A stretch of DNA of 64,000 nt, taken from NCBI RefSeq assembly GCF_001641285.1, contig NZ_CP014841.1:1364001-1428000 (forward strand). Reading direction: 5' to 3'. Origin of the DNA: Dyella thiooxydans. Lineage in GTDB: Bacteria; Pseudomonadota; Gammaproteobacteria; Xanthomonadales; Rhodanobacteraceae. The position numbers and the translations under genes are program-made. A model generated the notes under the pieces. It ran no database searches, was not told where the DNA came from, and worked only from the letters and a program-made list of their open reading frames with translations. This document shows, one piece after another, positions 8,992 to 18,123 of this stretch (within the stretch, counting starts at the first letter, position 1; every line of letters starts with the position of its first letter).

Positions 8992-9407
8992 GCGTGATGA
9001 CGCCAGCGAGGCCGGCCCTGCGCGGCACCCACCATGTCGCGCTGATCGGCTCGGACTACGCGCGCTCGAAGCGCTTCTACACGGAACTGCTCGGCTGCAC
9101 CGTGCTGGACGAGCACTACCGCGACGCACGCGACAGCTGGAAACTCGACCTCGCCCTGCCCGACGGCACCCGGCTGGAGCTGTTCTCCTTTCCCAAGCCA
9201 CCGCCGCGGCCGAGCCGGCCGGAAGCCTGCGGCCTGCGCCATCTGGCCTTTGCGGTGGACGACGTGGCCGACTGGCAGAGCTATCTCAACGCTGCCGGCG
9301 TCGCCACCGAGGCGATCCGCGTGGACGAGTACACCGGTCGGCGCTTCCTGTTCTTCGCCGATCCGGACGGCCTGCCGCTGGAGTTGTACGAGGTCGGCGG
9401 CGTCTGA
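8988..9407 (+). CDS. VOC-family glyoxalase-like protein (YaeR type)
   Basis: A 139-residue vicinal-oxygen-chelate protein made of two βαβββ modules. It contains [20 protein letters not shown] with a metal-ligand His, [20 protein letters not shown] as the second His segment, and a C-terminal [13 protein letters not shown] with the ligand Glu. This resembles YaeR/GloA2 proteins, whose substrate is not settled. It overlaps the ABM gene by ATGA and ends the three-gene operon, followed by a bidirectional terminator. Confidence 0.87.
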   Translation: MSVMTPARPALRGTHHVALIGSDYARSKRFYTELLGCTVLDEHYRDARDSWKLDLALPDGTRLELFSFPKPPPRPSRPEACGLRHLAFAVDDVADWQSYLNAAGVATEAIRVDEYTGRRFLFFADPDGLPLELYEVGGV

Positions 9408-9420
9408 GCCCCGCCAACAA

Positions 9421-9448
9421 AAAGCCCGCCGGATGGCGGGCTTCTTGT
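9421..9448. terminator. Bidirectional intrinsic terminator between the VOC gene and htpG
   Basis: AGCCCGCC pairs with GGCGGGCT across GGAT; it is preceded by AAAAA and followed by TCTTGTTT. It can end the plus-strand operon and, read the other way with a T-run, the minus-strand htpG. Confidence 0.8.
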
Positions 9449-9467
9449 TTCAGCACGAGGCGATCGC

Positions 9468-11336
9468 TCAGCCGAGCAGCACGCGGTTCATGCGCTGCAC
9501 GAAGGCGGCCGGATCCGGCAGCTGGGCACCGGCGGCGATCTCGGCCTGCTCCAGCAGCAGCAGGGCCAGATCCTTCGCCTTGCCCGCGTCGGCCTCGGAG
9601 GACACGCGCTGCACCAGGGCGTGCGCCGGGTTCACCTCCAGCGTCGGCTTGGCCTCGGGCATGTCGTGGCCGGCCTCGCGCAGCAGCCTCGCCAGGTGCG
9701 GTGCCATCTCGTAGTCGGACAGCGCCAGGCAGGACGGGCTGTCGGTAAGGCGCGCGGACACCTTCACGTCACCCACGCGGTCGCCGAGCAGTTCCTTGAG
9801 CTTCGCCAACAGCGGCTCGGCCGCCTTGGTGGCCTCTTCCTGCTTCTGCTTGTCCGCCTCGTCCAGCGGCAGCTCGCCCTTGGCGACGTTCCTGAGCTTC
9901 TTGCCGGCGTACTCGCTGAGCGAGCCGACCATCCACTCGTCGATGCGGTCGGACATCAGCAACACTTCGATGCCCTTGGCCTTGAACGCCTCCAGCTGCG
10001 GGCTGCCTGCGGCCGCGGCGTAGCCGTCGGCGGTGATGTACCAGATGGTGTCCTGGCCCACCGCCATGCGACCGACGTAGTCGTCCAGCGACACCGTCTG
10101 CTCGGCGCCGTCGCCCCGGGTACTGGCGAAGCGCAGCAGCTTGGCGATGCGCTCGCGGTTGGCGCCGTCCTCGGCGACGCCTTCCTTCAGCGTGTTGCCG
10201 AAGGCCTTGTAGAAGGTGGCGAACTTCTCCGGTTCGTCGCGCGCCAGCTTCTCGATCAGGTCGAGCACGCGCTTCACGCAGGCCGACTTGATGCGATCCA
10301 GGTTGCGGTTCTGCTGCAGGATCTCGCGACTGACGTTGAGCGGCAGGTCGTCGGCATCGACCACGCCGCGCACGAAACGCAGGTAGTTCGGCAGCAGCTC
10401 CTCGGCCGCGTCCATGATGAAGACGCGCTTGATGTAGAGCTTCAGCCCCTTGCGCTCGTCGCGCCCGCCCATCATCAGGTCGAACGGCGGCTGCGCCGGC
10501 AGGTACAGCAGGGTGGTGAAGCTCTGGCTGCCCTCGACGCGGTTGTGGGTCCAGGCGAGCGGATCGTTGAAGTCGTGGCCCAGCGACTTGTAGAAGCCGA
10601 TGTAGTCCTCGTCGGAGATCTCGCTCTTCGGCTTGGTCCACAGCGCCGAGGCGGCGTTGGTGCTCTCGAATTCGTCGGTCGGCTGGCCGTCCTTCTCCAC
10701 TGGCGTACGGATCGGGAAGGCGACGTGGTCGGAGTACTTGCGGATCAGCGACTTCAGCTGCCAGCCCTTGAGGAACTCGTCCTCGTCGGCCTTCAGGTGC
10801 AGGGTCACCGACGTACCGCGCTGCGGTGCATCGACCGGCTCCAGCGAATACTCGCCCTTGCCGTCGCTCTCCCACTTCACGCCCTCGCCTTCCGGCAGAT
10901 CCGCCCGGCGGGTGACCACGGTGACCTTGTCGGCCACCACGAAGGCGGAATAGAAGCCCACGCCGAACTGGCCGATCAGCCGCGCGTCGGCCTTCTGCTC
11001 GCCGCTCATCGCTTCAAGGAAGCGCCTGGTGCCGGAGCTGGCGATGGTGCCGATGTTGGCGACCACCTCGTCGCGATTCATGCCGATGCCGTTGTCGCGC
11101 ACGGTCACGGTGCGGGCCGCTTCGTCCCAGCTCACGTCGATGTGCAGCTCGCCGTCGCCGGCCAGCAGCTCGGGGTGGGCGATCGACTCGAAGCGCAGCT
11201 TGTCGCAGGCATCGGAGGCGTTGGAGATCAGCTCGCGCAGGAAGATTTCCTTGTGCGAGTAGAGCGAGTGGGTCACCAGGTGCAGGACCTGGGCGACTTC
11301 GGCTTCGAACTTGCGGGTTTCGGCAGGTGCGTTCAT
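9468..11336 (-). CDS. htpG: HtpG, Hsp90-family molecular chaperone
   Basis: A 622-residue bacterial Hsp90, the normal length. The GHKL ATPase domain shows LISNASDACDKLRF, DNGIGMNRDE and QFGVGFYSAF; the middle domain has GVVDADDLPLNVSREILQQN, of which DLPLNVSREILQQN is diagnostic. The start MNAPAETRKFEAEV at 11336 matches the family N-terminus; the longer open frame upstream reads through a repeat. It acts in the cytosol in protein quality control. htpX, another heat-shock gene, follows upstream on the same strand but is separated by a repeat-filled gap of about 200 bases. Confidence 0.97.
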   Translation of the reverse strand: MNAPAETRKFEAEVAQVLHLVTHSLYSHKEIFLRELISNASDACDKLRFESIAHPELLAGDGELHIDVSWDEAARTVTVRDNGIGMNRDEVVANIGTIASSGTRRFLEAMSGEQKADARLIGQFGVGFYSAFVVADKVTVVTRRADLPEGEGVKWESDGKGEYSLEPVDAPQRGTSVTLHLKADEDEFLKGWQLKSLIRKYSDHVAFPIRTPVEKDGQPTDEFESTNAASALWTKPKSEISDEDYIGFYKSLGHDFNDPLAWTHNRVEGSQSFTTLLYLPAQPPFDLMMGGRDERKGLKLYIKRVFIMDAAEELLPNYLRFVRGVVDADDLPLNVSREILQQNRNLDRIKSACVKRVLDLIEKLARDEPEKFATFYKAFGNTLKEGVAEDGANRERIAKLLRFASTRGDGAEQTVSLDDYVGRMAVGQDTIWYITADGYAAAAGSPQLEAFKAKGIEVLLMSDRIDEWMVGSLSEYAGKKLRNVAKGELPLDEADKQKQEEATKAAEPLLAKLKELLGDRVGDVKVSARLTDSPSCLALSDYEMAPHLARLLREAGHDMPEAKPTLEVNPAHALVQRVSSEADAGKAKDLALLLLEQAEIAAGAQLPDPAAFVQRMNRVLLG

Positions 11337-11390
11337 GCGTAGAGTTTCCGTGTGGTGCAGTTGCTTGGATATGGCTTGTGCTTCTTTGCC

Positions 11391-11471
11391 GTCATCCCGG
11401 CGAACGCCGGGATCCAGCGGCTTGGATTCCCATCCCGGAGGCACTGTGTCCCGGCGTTCGCCGGGCTGACG
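11391..11471. repeat. Inverted pair of GTCATCCCGGCG-type palindromic repeats
   Basis: GTCATCCCGGCGAACGCCGG at 11391-11410 is a palindrome in itself, and a partner in opposite orientation (TCCCGGCGTTCGCCGGGCTG) lies at about 11449-11468. Related single copies occur near 38196, 52624 and 61703. They look like REP/MITE-type intergenic repeats. The 205-base htpG-htpX gap holds this pair and no gene. Confidence 0.75.
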
Positions 11472-11541
11472 GTGAGGAGGATGGGAGGCGTGCCCCGCTC
11501 GTCCTCCTGCGCGGCTCTCCGCTGCGGGAAACCGGTGGGAC

Positions 11542-12441
11542 TCAGCGCCCGGTGGCGTTCTGCAGCGCCGCGATCCGCTCGTCCAGCGGCGGATGGCTCA
11601 TGAACAGGCGCTGCAGACCGGCGGCCAGCGGGCCGGAGATGCCGAACGCGGCGATGGTCTTGGGCAGGGTGCTCTCGCCGTGGTTGCCCTGCAGCCGCTG
11701 CAGCGCGGAGACCATCGCACCGCGGCCGGCCAGGTTCGCCCCCGCGGCGTCGGCCCGGTACTCGCGCCAGCGCGAGAACGCCGCCACGATCATCGAGGCG
11801 AACAGCCCGAACACCACCTGCAGCACCATCACCGAGATGAAGTAGCCGATGCCAGTCCCGCTGTCGCGGCTGTCGCGCCCGCCCGAGAGCCAGCTGTCGA
11901 CCACCCGGCCAACGATGCGCGAGGCGACGATCACCAGCGTGTTGAGCACGCCCTGGATCAGGGTCAGGGTCACCATGTCGCCGTTGGCGACGTGGCCGAT
12001 CTCGTGGCCGAGCACGGCGCGGACCTGGTCGCGGTCCATCTGCTGCAGCAGGCCGGTGCTGACCGCCACCAGCGCGTGGTTGCGGCTGGCGCCGGTAGCG
12101 AAGGCGTTCATCTCGGGGGCGTCGTAGACCGCCACCTCGGGCATGCCGATGCCGACCCGCTGGGCATGCTGGCGCACGGTCTCGACCAGCCAGCGCTCGA
12201 CCTCGTTGGCCGGCTGCTCGATCACCCGCGCGCCGGTGGACATCTTCGCCATCCACTTGGACATCAGCAGCGAGATGAAGGCGCCGCCCATGCCGAACAC
12301 GGCGGCGAACACCAGCAGCCCGGTCATGCCGCCGTAGCCGCGGGCGGCCGCCCACTGGTCGACTCCCAGCAGGTGGCAGACGATGCTGAGCAGGAACAGG
12401 ACGGCGATATTGGTGGCGAGGAAAAGGGCGATGCGACGCAT
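11542..12441 (-). CDS. htpX: HtpX membrane metalloprotease
   Basis: A 299-residue M48-family zinc protease of the inner membrane. Two N-terminal helices ([17 protein letters not shown] and the segment near residues 35-60) precede the catalytic motif [13 protein letters not shown], with a further Glu in [10 protein letters not shown]. It degrades misfolded membrane proteins and is heat- or envelope-stress induced in relatives. The ATG at 12441 gives the family-typical MRRIALF; an ATG seven codons upstream is less likely. Confidence 0.96.
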   Translation of the reverse strand: MRRIALFLATNIAVLFLLSIVCHLLGVDQWAAARGYGGMTGLLVFAAVFGMGGAFISLLMSKWMAKMSTGARVIEQPANEVERWLVETVRQHAQRVGIGMPEVAVYDAPEMNAFATGASRNHALVAVSTGLLQQMDRDQVRAVLGHEIGHVANGDMVTLTLIQGVLNTLVIVASRIVGRVVDSWLSGGRDSRDSGTGIGYFISVMVLQVVFGLFASMIVAAFSRWREYRADAAGANLAGRGAMVSALQRLQGNHGESTLPKTIAAFGISGPLAAGLQRLFMSHPPLDERIAALQNATGR

Positions 12442-12551
12442 GGCTGTCTCTCTGGCAGTCATGAAAAGGGGAACGCGACCGGAGCCGCCTTCCGCTATTC
12501 GGGGCGAAACCGCCGGGTTTCAAGACAGGCGACCCCGCATAGAATGCCGCG

Positions 12552-13418
12552 ATGACCTATCGCGGACGCTTCGCCCCCTCGCCTACCGGACCACTCCATT
12601 TCGGGTCGCTGGTGGCCGCGGTCGGCAGCTGGTTGTGCGCCCGCCAGGCCGGCGGCCAGTGGCTGGTGCGGATGGAAGACATCGACCCCCCGCGCGAGGT
12701 TCCCGGCTCGGCCCGCGACATTCTGGCCACCCTGCCCGCCTTCGGCCTGGTCGCGGACGGGCCGGTGCTGTTCCAGTCCACCCGACGCGCCGCCTACGAC
12801 GCGGCCTTCGAGCAGTTGCGTGCAGCCGGTGAGGTGTTTCCCTGCTGGTGCAGCCGCAGCGATCTGGCCGCCACCGGCGGCCTCCACCGCGACGGACACT
12901 GCATCGCGCCGCCGACCGACGACCGCCCGCCCGCCTGGCGCCTGCGGGTGCCCGATGCCGAGATCGCCTTCGACGATGCGCTGCAGGGTCCGCAACGACA
13001 GAACCTGCGCGAAGTCGCCGGCGATTTCGTGATCCGGCGCGTCGAGGGCTACTACGCCTATCAGCTGGCCTGCGTGGTGGACGATGCCTTCCAGGACATC
13101 ACGGAAGTGGCGCGTGGCGCCGACCTGCTCGACTCCACCCCGCGGCAGATCCACCTGCAGCGGGTACTCGGCCTACCCACGCCCACCTATCTGCACCTGC
13201 CCCTGGCCTGCGACGCGGAGGGCCGCAAGCTGTCCAAGTCGGCCGGAGCGGGAGCGGTGGACCCGGCCGACCCGATGCCCGCGTTACGGCGGGCACTGGC
13301 CTTCCTTGGGCTGCCGCACGACCCCCCGGCCGCGACCCCGGCGGAACTGCTCTCTGCAACATCGAGATGTTTCAATCGAAACGACTTGGCGCGCCGCAGC
13401 AGCCATCCGGACGGCTGA
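12552..13418 (+). CDS. gluQ: Glutamyl-Q tRNA(Asp) synthetase
   Basis: A 288-residue truncated class I synthetase that attaches glutamate to queuosine in tRNA(Asp). Motifs: RFAPSPTGPLHFGSLVAAV (HIGH region), zinc ligands in FPCWCSRSDL and HCIAPP, and the KMSKS-like GRKLSKSAGA near residue 225. It lacks the anticodon-binding domain, as the family does. The last 25 residues (after LLSATSRCF) are poorly conserved-looking, so a small C-terminal frameshift cannot be excluded by eye. phbB follows 75 bases downstream. Confidence 0.93.
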   Translation: MTYRGRFAPSPTGPLHFGSLVAAVGSWLCARQAGGQWLVRMEDIDPPREVPGSARDILATLPAFGLVADGPVLFQSTRRAAYDAAFEQLRAAGEVFPCWCSRSDLAATGGLHRDGHCIAPPTDDRPPAWRLRVPDAEIAFDDALQGPQRQNLREVAGDFVIRRVEGYYAYQLACVVDDAFQDITEVARGADLLDSTPRQIHLQRVLGLPTPTYLHLPLACDAEGRKLSKSAGAGAVDPADPMPALRRALAFLGLPHDPPAATPAELLSATSRCFNRNDLARRSSHPDG

Positions 13419-13492
13419 ACCGCTATAAAGACCCGATACCCGCCCTGCGGCACCCAGGCATCCCAGCCACCTTCCGAAGGAGATCCAACGAC

Positions 13493-14233
13493 ATGACTCA
13501 ACGCACCGCGCTCGTCACCGGTGGCACCGGCGGCATCGGCACCGCCATCATCCGTTACCTGGCCGGCCAGGGGCATCGCGTGGCGTCGAACTACCGGGAT
13601 GCCGACAAGGCGGAGCGCTGGCGCAAGACGATGGCCGACGATGGCATCGACGTGCTGATGGTGCACGGCGACGTGTCCGACCCGGTCTCGTGCCAGGCGA
13701 TGGTGAAGTCGATCGAGGAGCAGGCCGGCCCGGTGGACATCCTGGTCAACAACGCCGGCATCACCCGCGACACCACCTTCCACAAGATGAGCTACGAGCA
13801 GTGGACGGACGTGATCAACACCAACCTCAATGCCTGCTTCAACGTCACCCGGCCGGTGATCGAGGGCATGCGTGCGCGCAAGTGGGGCCGCATCGTGCAG
13901 ATCAGCTCGATCAACGGCCAGAAGGGCCAGTACGGCCAGGCCAACTACGCCGCGGCCAAGGCCGGCATGCACGGCTTCACCATCTCGCTGGCGCAGGAAA
14001 ACGCCAAGTTCGGCATCACCGTCAATACCGTCTCGCCCGGCTACGTGGGCACCGACATGGTGATGGCGGTGCCGGAGGAGGTGCGCGAGAAGATCGTGGC
14101 GCAGATTCCGGTCGGGCGCCTCGGCAAGCCGGAAGAGATCGCCCACGCGGTAGCCTTCTTCACCGGTGACATGGCCAGTTGGATCACCGGCGCCAACCTG
14201 GCGATCAACGGCGGCCACTACATGGGCTGGTGA
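13493..14233 (+). CDS. phbB: Acetoacetyl-CoA reductase, PhaB/PhbB
   Basis: A 246-residue short-chain dehydrogenase that reduces acetoacetyl-CoA to (R)-3-hydroxybutyryl-CoA with NADPH in polyhydroxybutyrate synthesis. It has the Rossmann TGGTGGIGTA, NNAGITRD, Ser in QISSINGQKGQYGQ and the YAAAK catalytic pair; the QYGQANYAAAKAG and NGGHYMGW segments are characteristic of PhaB. A strong AAGGAGA lies ten bases before the ATG. No phaA or phaC gene is in the window, so the pathway must be completed elsewhere. A REP element follows. Confidence 0.93.
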   Translation: MTQRTALVTGGTGGIGTAIIRYLAGQGHRVASNYRDADKAERWRKTMADDGIDVLMVHGDVSDPVSCQAMVKSIEEQAGPVDILVNNAGITRDTTFHKMSYEQWTDVINTNLNACFNVTRPVIEGMRARKWGRIVQISSINGQKGQYGQANYAAAKAGMHGFTISLAQENAKFGITVNTVSPGYVGTDMVMAVPEEVREKIVAQIPVGRLGKPEEIAHAVAFFTGDMASWITGANLAINGGHYMGW

Positions 14234-14259
14234 TCCTGCGCCATGGGCTAGTGACCAAC

Positions 14260-14336
14260 CGTAGGAGCGCACCCTGTGCGCGACGCTCTTCGCCGACGAG
14301 ACAAGAAGCATTCGCGCACAGGGTGCGCTCCTACGG
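14260..14336. repeat. REP-type palindromic pair (GTAGGAGCGCACCCTGTGCGCG)
   Basis: Two copies of a GTAGGAGCGCACCCTGTGCG element face each other (14260-14283 and 14313-14336), separated by about 30 bases. The arrangement is that of REP doublets seen in Xanthomonadaceae and pseudomonads. A single arm of the same sequence recurs at 61232-61254. The right arm provides the stop codon of tcdA. Confidence 0.85.
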
Positions 14337-15122
14337 ATCGAGCAGCTTTTCCATCACCTTGCCGACCGCCGCGAAGGCGAATGCGCCGGTGACGTGGGTG
14401 GCCGCCCCAAGCCCGCCACCGCAGGCCAGGTTCAAGGTTTCGCCGCCCGGCGGACGGGTACCGCAGACGGTGCCGTCCGGCTGCGGGTACTGCACGTTCT
14501 GCAGCGAATAGACCGCCGAGATGCCGAAGTAGCGGTCCGGATTGCGCGGAAAGCCGAAGTCCTGGCGGAGCTTCTTCCGGATCAGGCTGAACATCGCGTC
14601 GTGTTCGGTGCGGGAAAGATCGCGCACGCGGATCTGGGTGGGGTCGGTGCGACCGCCGGCCGAGCCGACGGTGACCATCGGCAGCTTGCGCCGACGGCAC
14701 CAGGCAATCGCCTCCAGCTTCACCCGGAACGCATCGCAGGCATCGAGCACCACGTCGTAGCCGCGATCGAGCAGGTCATCCAGGGTCGATGGCGTGAGGA
14801 AGCGCTCGATCACCTCCAGCCGCAGCGCCGGATTGATCGCATGGAGCCGGCTGGCCATCACGCCGACCTTGGGACGACCGTACTCCCCATCCAGCGCGTG
14901 CAACTGGCGATTGGTATTGGAGACGCAGACCTCGTCGGCATCGATCAGGGTCAACCGCCCCACTGCGCTTCGGGCCAGCGCCTCGGCCGCCCAGGAGCCA
15001 ACGCCGCCGATGCCGACCACGGCGACATGCTTGCCGGCCAGCCGCGACAGGCTACCCACTCCGTACAGACGCTCGACACCCGCGAACCGCTCGCGCAGCG
15101 CCGTTTCGGCCGCGCTGCTCAT
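14331..15122 (-). CDS. tcdA: TcdA (CsdL), tRNA threonylcarbamoyladenosine dehydratase
   Basis: A 263-residue E1-like (ThiF/MoeB-type) enzyme that uses ATP to cyclise t6A37 in tRNA to ct6A. It shows the nucleotide-binding VVGIGGVGSWAAEALARS, LIDADEVCVSNTNRQLHAL, GRPKVGVM, and the C-terminal NPDRYFGISAVYS and GGGLGAATHVTGAF patterns. The start at 15122 gives MSSAAETALRERF, matching homologues. Its TAG stop and the following GAGCGCACC belong to a REP element, so the gene ends exactly at the repeat. Confidence 0.93.
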   Translation of the reverse strand: MSSAAETALRERFAGVERLYGVGSLSRLAGKHVAVVGIGGVGSWAAEALARSAVGRLTLIDADEVCVSNTNRQLHALDGEYGRPKVGVMASRLHAINPALRLEVIERFLTPSTLDDLLDRGYDVVLDACDAFRVKLEAIAWCRRRKLPMVTVGSAGGRTDPTQIRVRDLSRTEHDAMFSLIRKKLRQDFGFPRNPDRYFGISAVYSLQNVQYPQPDGTVCGTRPPGGETLNLACGGGLGAATHVTGAFAFAAVGKVMEKLLDP

Positions 15123-15283
15123 GGCGCGAAACCCGCCCGGACCGGGCCATGGAAAGACCGCATGCAGGACAACTCCGACAGGACAACCGGTGCATTGTAG
15201 CGGCGACGGACCGCTGCGCTGATGGCAGGCGCGCCCGCCTCGGCTATGCTCCCCGCACCCCAAACCGACAGGATTCCGGACAC

Positions 15284-15673
15284 ATGCGGTCTGCCCTACT
15301 CATCGCGCTCGGCCTGGCCATCGGCATCCTCGGCACCGCGTTCGCGATCAGCGCACTGCACCAGCGTACCCCGCTGCCCAAGGCCGTCATGACGGTGATG
15401 GCTTATCACATGAGCCAGCTCGAACACTCGGTCAAGACGCAGCAATGCGATGCGACCGCGACCCGTTCGAACCTGGAGCGGCTGCAGTCCGCGGCGCTGG
15501 ACATCCCGGGCGCCTTCAAGGGCGCCGAGGATCCCTTCATGAAATCGTCCGACAAGCTGCAGGGTGCGCTGCGCGATGCGGTCGCCGCGGCGCCAGGCAC
15601 CTGCGCGGCGCTGGCCACCGCGCTGCAGCCGGTCGACAACGCCTGCGACGACTGCCACAAGCGGTTCCGCTGA
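15284..15673 (+). CDS. Cytochrome c'-like secreted haem protein
   Basis: A 129-residue protein with an N-terminal signal anchor (LLIALGLAIGILGTAFAI) and a helical body ending in a haem-binding CDDCHKRFR, the C-terminal CxxCH placement typical of cytochrome c'. The region MSQLEHSVKTQQCDATATRS and the late CAALATAL add further cysteines. Cytochromes c' bind NO or act in electron transfer in the periplasm; no redox partner is adjacent. It lies 19 bases upstream of the histidine kinase gene, so it may share a transcript with it. Confidence 0.75.
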   Translation: MRSALLIALGLAIGILGTAFAISALHQRTPLPKAVMTVMAYHMSQLEHSVKTQQCDATATRSNLERLQSAALDIPGAFKGAEDPFMKSSDKLQGALRDAVAAAPGTCAALATALQPVDNACDDCHKRFR

Positions 15674-15692
15674 CACACCGGAACTCTGCGCC

Positions 15693-17030
15693 ATGTCGAG
15701 CCTGCCCCGCCTGTGGATCCGCCTGCGCAATGGGCTGACGCGGCTCGACGACACGCTGTTCGAACACACCCGACCCAGCCAGCCCAGCCTGGCAGCGATG
15801 GGCCTGATCGGGGCGCTGTGCATGCTGGCGTACTACCCGGTGTGGAAGTACGCGCTGCCGCAACCCTACGAGAACCTGCCGCTGCGTGTCGCCGGCTGCA
15901 TCGTGCTGCTGCCGCTGGCCATGCAGCGCTGGTGGCCACGCCGCCTGCGCGCCCTGCTGCCGGCGTACTGGCATCTGGCAGTCACCTTCGTGCTGCCGTT
16001 CTTCGCCGGCTACATGCTGCTGCGCAACGGTGGCAGCACGCCATGGCTGCTGATCCACCTGGCGTCGATGTACCTGACCATGATGATGTTCGACGTGGTC
16101 GCCTTCGGCGCGATCTTCGTGGTCGGCAGCCTGCTGGCGTGGCTGGCCTGGATGCTCGGCTCGCACGACCCGATGCCGCTGCTGCGACTGCAGCTCTACC
16201 TGCCGCTGCTGGCGATGGCGCTGGCGCTCGGCCCGCTGGCCAGCCTGTCGCAGAAGCATGCCGACAAGACCCGCATCCAGGCACTGACCCGGGCCTCCAA
16301 CAACATCGCCCACGAGCTGCGCACCCCGCTCGGGGCGCTGCACATCGCCGGGCAGGCGTTCCGGCGCTACCTGCCCGACCTGCTGGTGAGCCACCGGATG
16401 GCCAAGGAAGCCGGCCTGCCGGTGGCGGAACTGCGCGAGGCGCACCTGGAGGCGCTGGAACGGGGCATGGACACGATCGAGCATGAGGTGGCGCACGCGC
16501 ACACCGTGATCGACATGCTGCTGATGGCCGCGCGCCCGCTCGACCAGCAGCAGTTGGCGCCGCTGCGAATCCGTCGGCTGCTGGAAGAGGCGATCGCCCG
16601 CTATCCCTATGCCGCGCGGGTGGAGCAGGAGCGGGTGCATCTGCTGGAAGGCGATGACTTCGTGCTGATGGGCAGCGAGCCGCTGCTGACCCACGTGATC
16701 TTCAACCTGCTGCGCAATGGGCTGTACCACACCGGGCGCGCCGGCAAGGGGGAGATCTCGATCGGGGTGGAGCACGAGGGCCGCTGGGGACGCGTCCGCG
16801 TCCGCGACACCGGACCGGGCATCCCGCCCGACGTGCTGCCGCGCATCTTCAACCGCTTCTACTCCTACAGCGAGGACCGGGGCGGCGTCGCCGGGCTGGG
16901 CATCGGCCTGGCGTTCTGCCGCGAGGCGGTCGAGCGGATGGGCGGTACCATCACCTGCCGCTCCCGCTGGGGCGAATACACCGAATTCCTGATTTCCCTA
17001 CCGGCCCGCGATCCCACCGCCCGCGCATGA
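15693..17030 (+). CDS. Membrane sensor histidine kinase, CqsS/LqsS-like architecture
   Basis: A 445-residue sensor kinase. About six hydrophobic segments fill residues 33-185 (for example MGLIGALCMLAYYPV and VVAFGAIFVVGSLLAW) with almost no periplasmic loop, the layout of CqsS/LqsS-type sensors that read membrane-permeable signals. The H-box is ASNNIAHELRTPLGAL (His207), with an extended dimerisation helix, N-box VIFNLLRNGLYHT, DTGPGIPPDV and a G2 region GGVAGLGIGLAFCREAV. Its stop overlaps the following response regulator (ATGA). Signal and targets are unknown; the Lqs/Cqs comparison is by architecture only. Confidence 0.8.
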   Translation: MSSLPRLWIRLRNGLTRLDDTLFEHTRPSQPSLAAMGLIGALCMLAYYPVWKYALPQPYENLPLRVAGCIVLLPLAMQRWWPRRLRALLPAYWHLAVTFVLPFFAGYMLLRNGGSTPWLLIHLASMYLTMMMFDVVAFGAIFVVGSLLAWLAWMLGSHDPMPLLRLQLYLPLLAMALALGPLASLSQKHADKTRIQALTRASNNIAHELRTPLGALHIAGQAFRRYLPDLLVSHRMAKEAGLPVAELREAHLEALERGMDTIEHEVAHAHTVIDMLLMAARPLDQQQLAPLRIRRLLEEAIARYPYAARVEQERVHLLEGDDFVLMGSEPLLTHVIFNLLRNGLYHTGRAGKGEISIGVEHEGRWGRVRVRDTGPGIPPDVLPRIFNRFYSYSEDRGGVAGLGIGLAFCREAVERMGGTITCRSRWGEYTEFLISLPARDPTARA

Positions 17031-18046
17031 CCCTGACCTTCGACCACGGCCTGACGCCATTCCGGTTTCCCACCACGACGCTGATGGTGGACGACCACGA
17101 AACCTATCTCGGCGTGGTGCCGCTGATGCTCGACCCGATGCAGCGGATCCGCAGCTACAGCTCGCCGCGGCAGGCGCTGGCCGACCTGCACCGGGCCGAC
17201 ACCCGCGCCGTGCCGGGCGGCGGCTGGCTGTACCGCTGGCACGAGCACCCCTCGCCCAGCCGCGAGCTGATGGCGCTGGACATGGACGCGATCGTGCGCA
17301 CGATGTTCGACCCGATGCGCTTCGCCGAAGTCTCGGTGGTGGTGGTGGACCAGGCTATGCCGGAAATGGACGGGCTGGAGTTCTGCAGCCGCATCGACAA
17401 CCCGTACATCGGCAAGGTGCTGCTGACCGGCCGGGCGGACGACGCCACGGCAATCGAGGCCTTCAACTCGGGCCTGATCGACCGCTTCATCCGCAAGAAC
17501 GATCCGCGTGCGATGGAAAAGCTGCAGCAGGCGATCGCCGCCCTGCAGGAGCGCTACTTCGAGCGTGCCAGCCGCTTCGTCTCCGAGGCGATGGCGCTCG
17601 GCGACGTGCACTTCCTGCGCGACCCGGTATTCCTCCCGGTGCTGCGCGACGTGCTGGCCAGGTTCCCCGCGGTGGAGTGCTACCTCCACGTAAACCCCAC
17701 CGGGCTGCTGCTGATCGATGCCGACGGCGAAGGGCGCTTCCTGCTGGTGCAGACCGACGACGACCTGCGGACGCACTACGAGATCGCCAGCGACCTGGGC
17801 GCTCCGATCGAGGTGCTGTCCGCCCTGCGCGACGCCACCGCCCTGCCATGGTTCGCCAGCCGTGACGGCTACTACAGCGACGATCCGACGGTGGCGCCGG
17901 TGCAGATGATCCCGGCCACCACCGTACGCGGCGAGCACTGGTACCACTACGCGCTGGTCGAGGACGTGGCGCAACGCTTCGAGCTGGACCGGATCGTCAG
18001 TTACCGTCGCTGGCTCAGGGACCAGGACGACGCACTTCGTGGTTGA
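17027..18046 (+). CDS. Long response regulator with an enlarged receiver and unknown output domain
   Basis: A 339-residue partner of the upstream kinase. The receiver has an acidic pair at residues 22-23 (LMVDDHE), but the phospho-acceptor is Asp108 (VVVVDQAMPEMDG), about 40 residues later than normal; the inserted part includes GGGWLYRWHEHPSP. A Thr (LLTGRA) and Lys (RFIRKND) complete the site. The C-terminal 140 residues (from about 200) match no helix-turn-helix or enzyme I recognise. Size and layout recall the Legionella LqsR and Janthinobacterium JqsR regulators, which is a hypothesis. Confidence 0.75.
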   Translation: MTLTFDHGLTPFRFPTTTLMVDDHETYLGVVPLMLDPMQRIRSYSSPRQALADLHRADTRAVPGGGWLYRWHEHPSPSRELMALDMDAIVRTMFDPMRFAEVSVVVVDQAMPEMDGLEFCSRIDNPYIGKVLLTGRADDATAIEAFNSGLIDRFIRKNDPRAMEKLQQAIAALQERYFERASRFVSEAMALGDVHFLRDPVFLPVLRDVLARFPAVECYLHVNPTGLLLIDADGEGRFLLVQTDDDLRTHYEIASDLGAPIEVLSALRDATALPWFASRDGYYSDDPTVAPVQMIPATTVRGEHWYHYALVEDVAQRFELDRIVSYRRWLRDQDDALRG

Positions 18047-18123
18047 TACCCTCGGAGCAGTGCCCATGAGGCTGGCTTGCCGCTAGGATGAAGCGGCTCT
18101 CCACAGCCCAGGGGCTCCCGATA

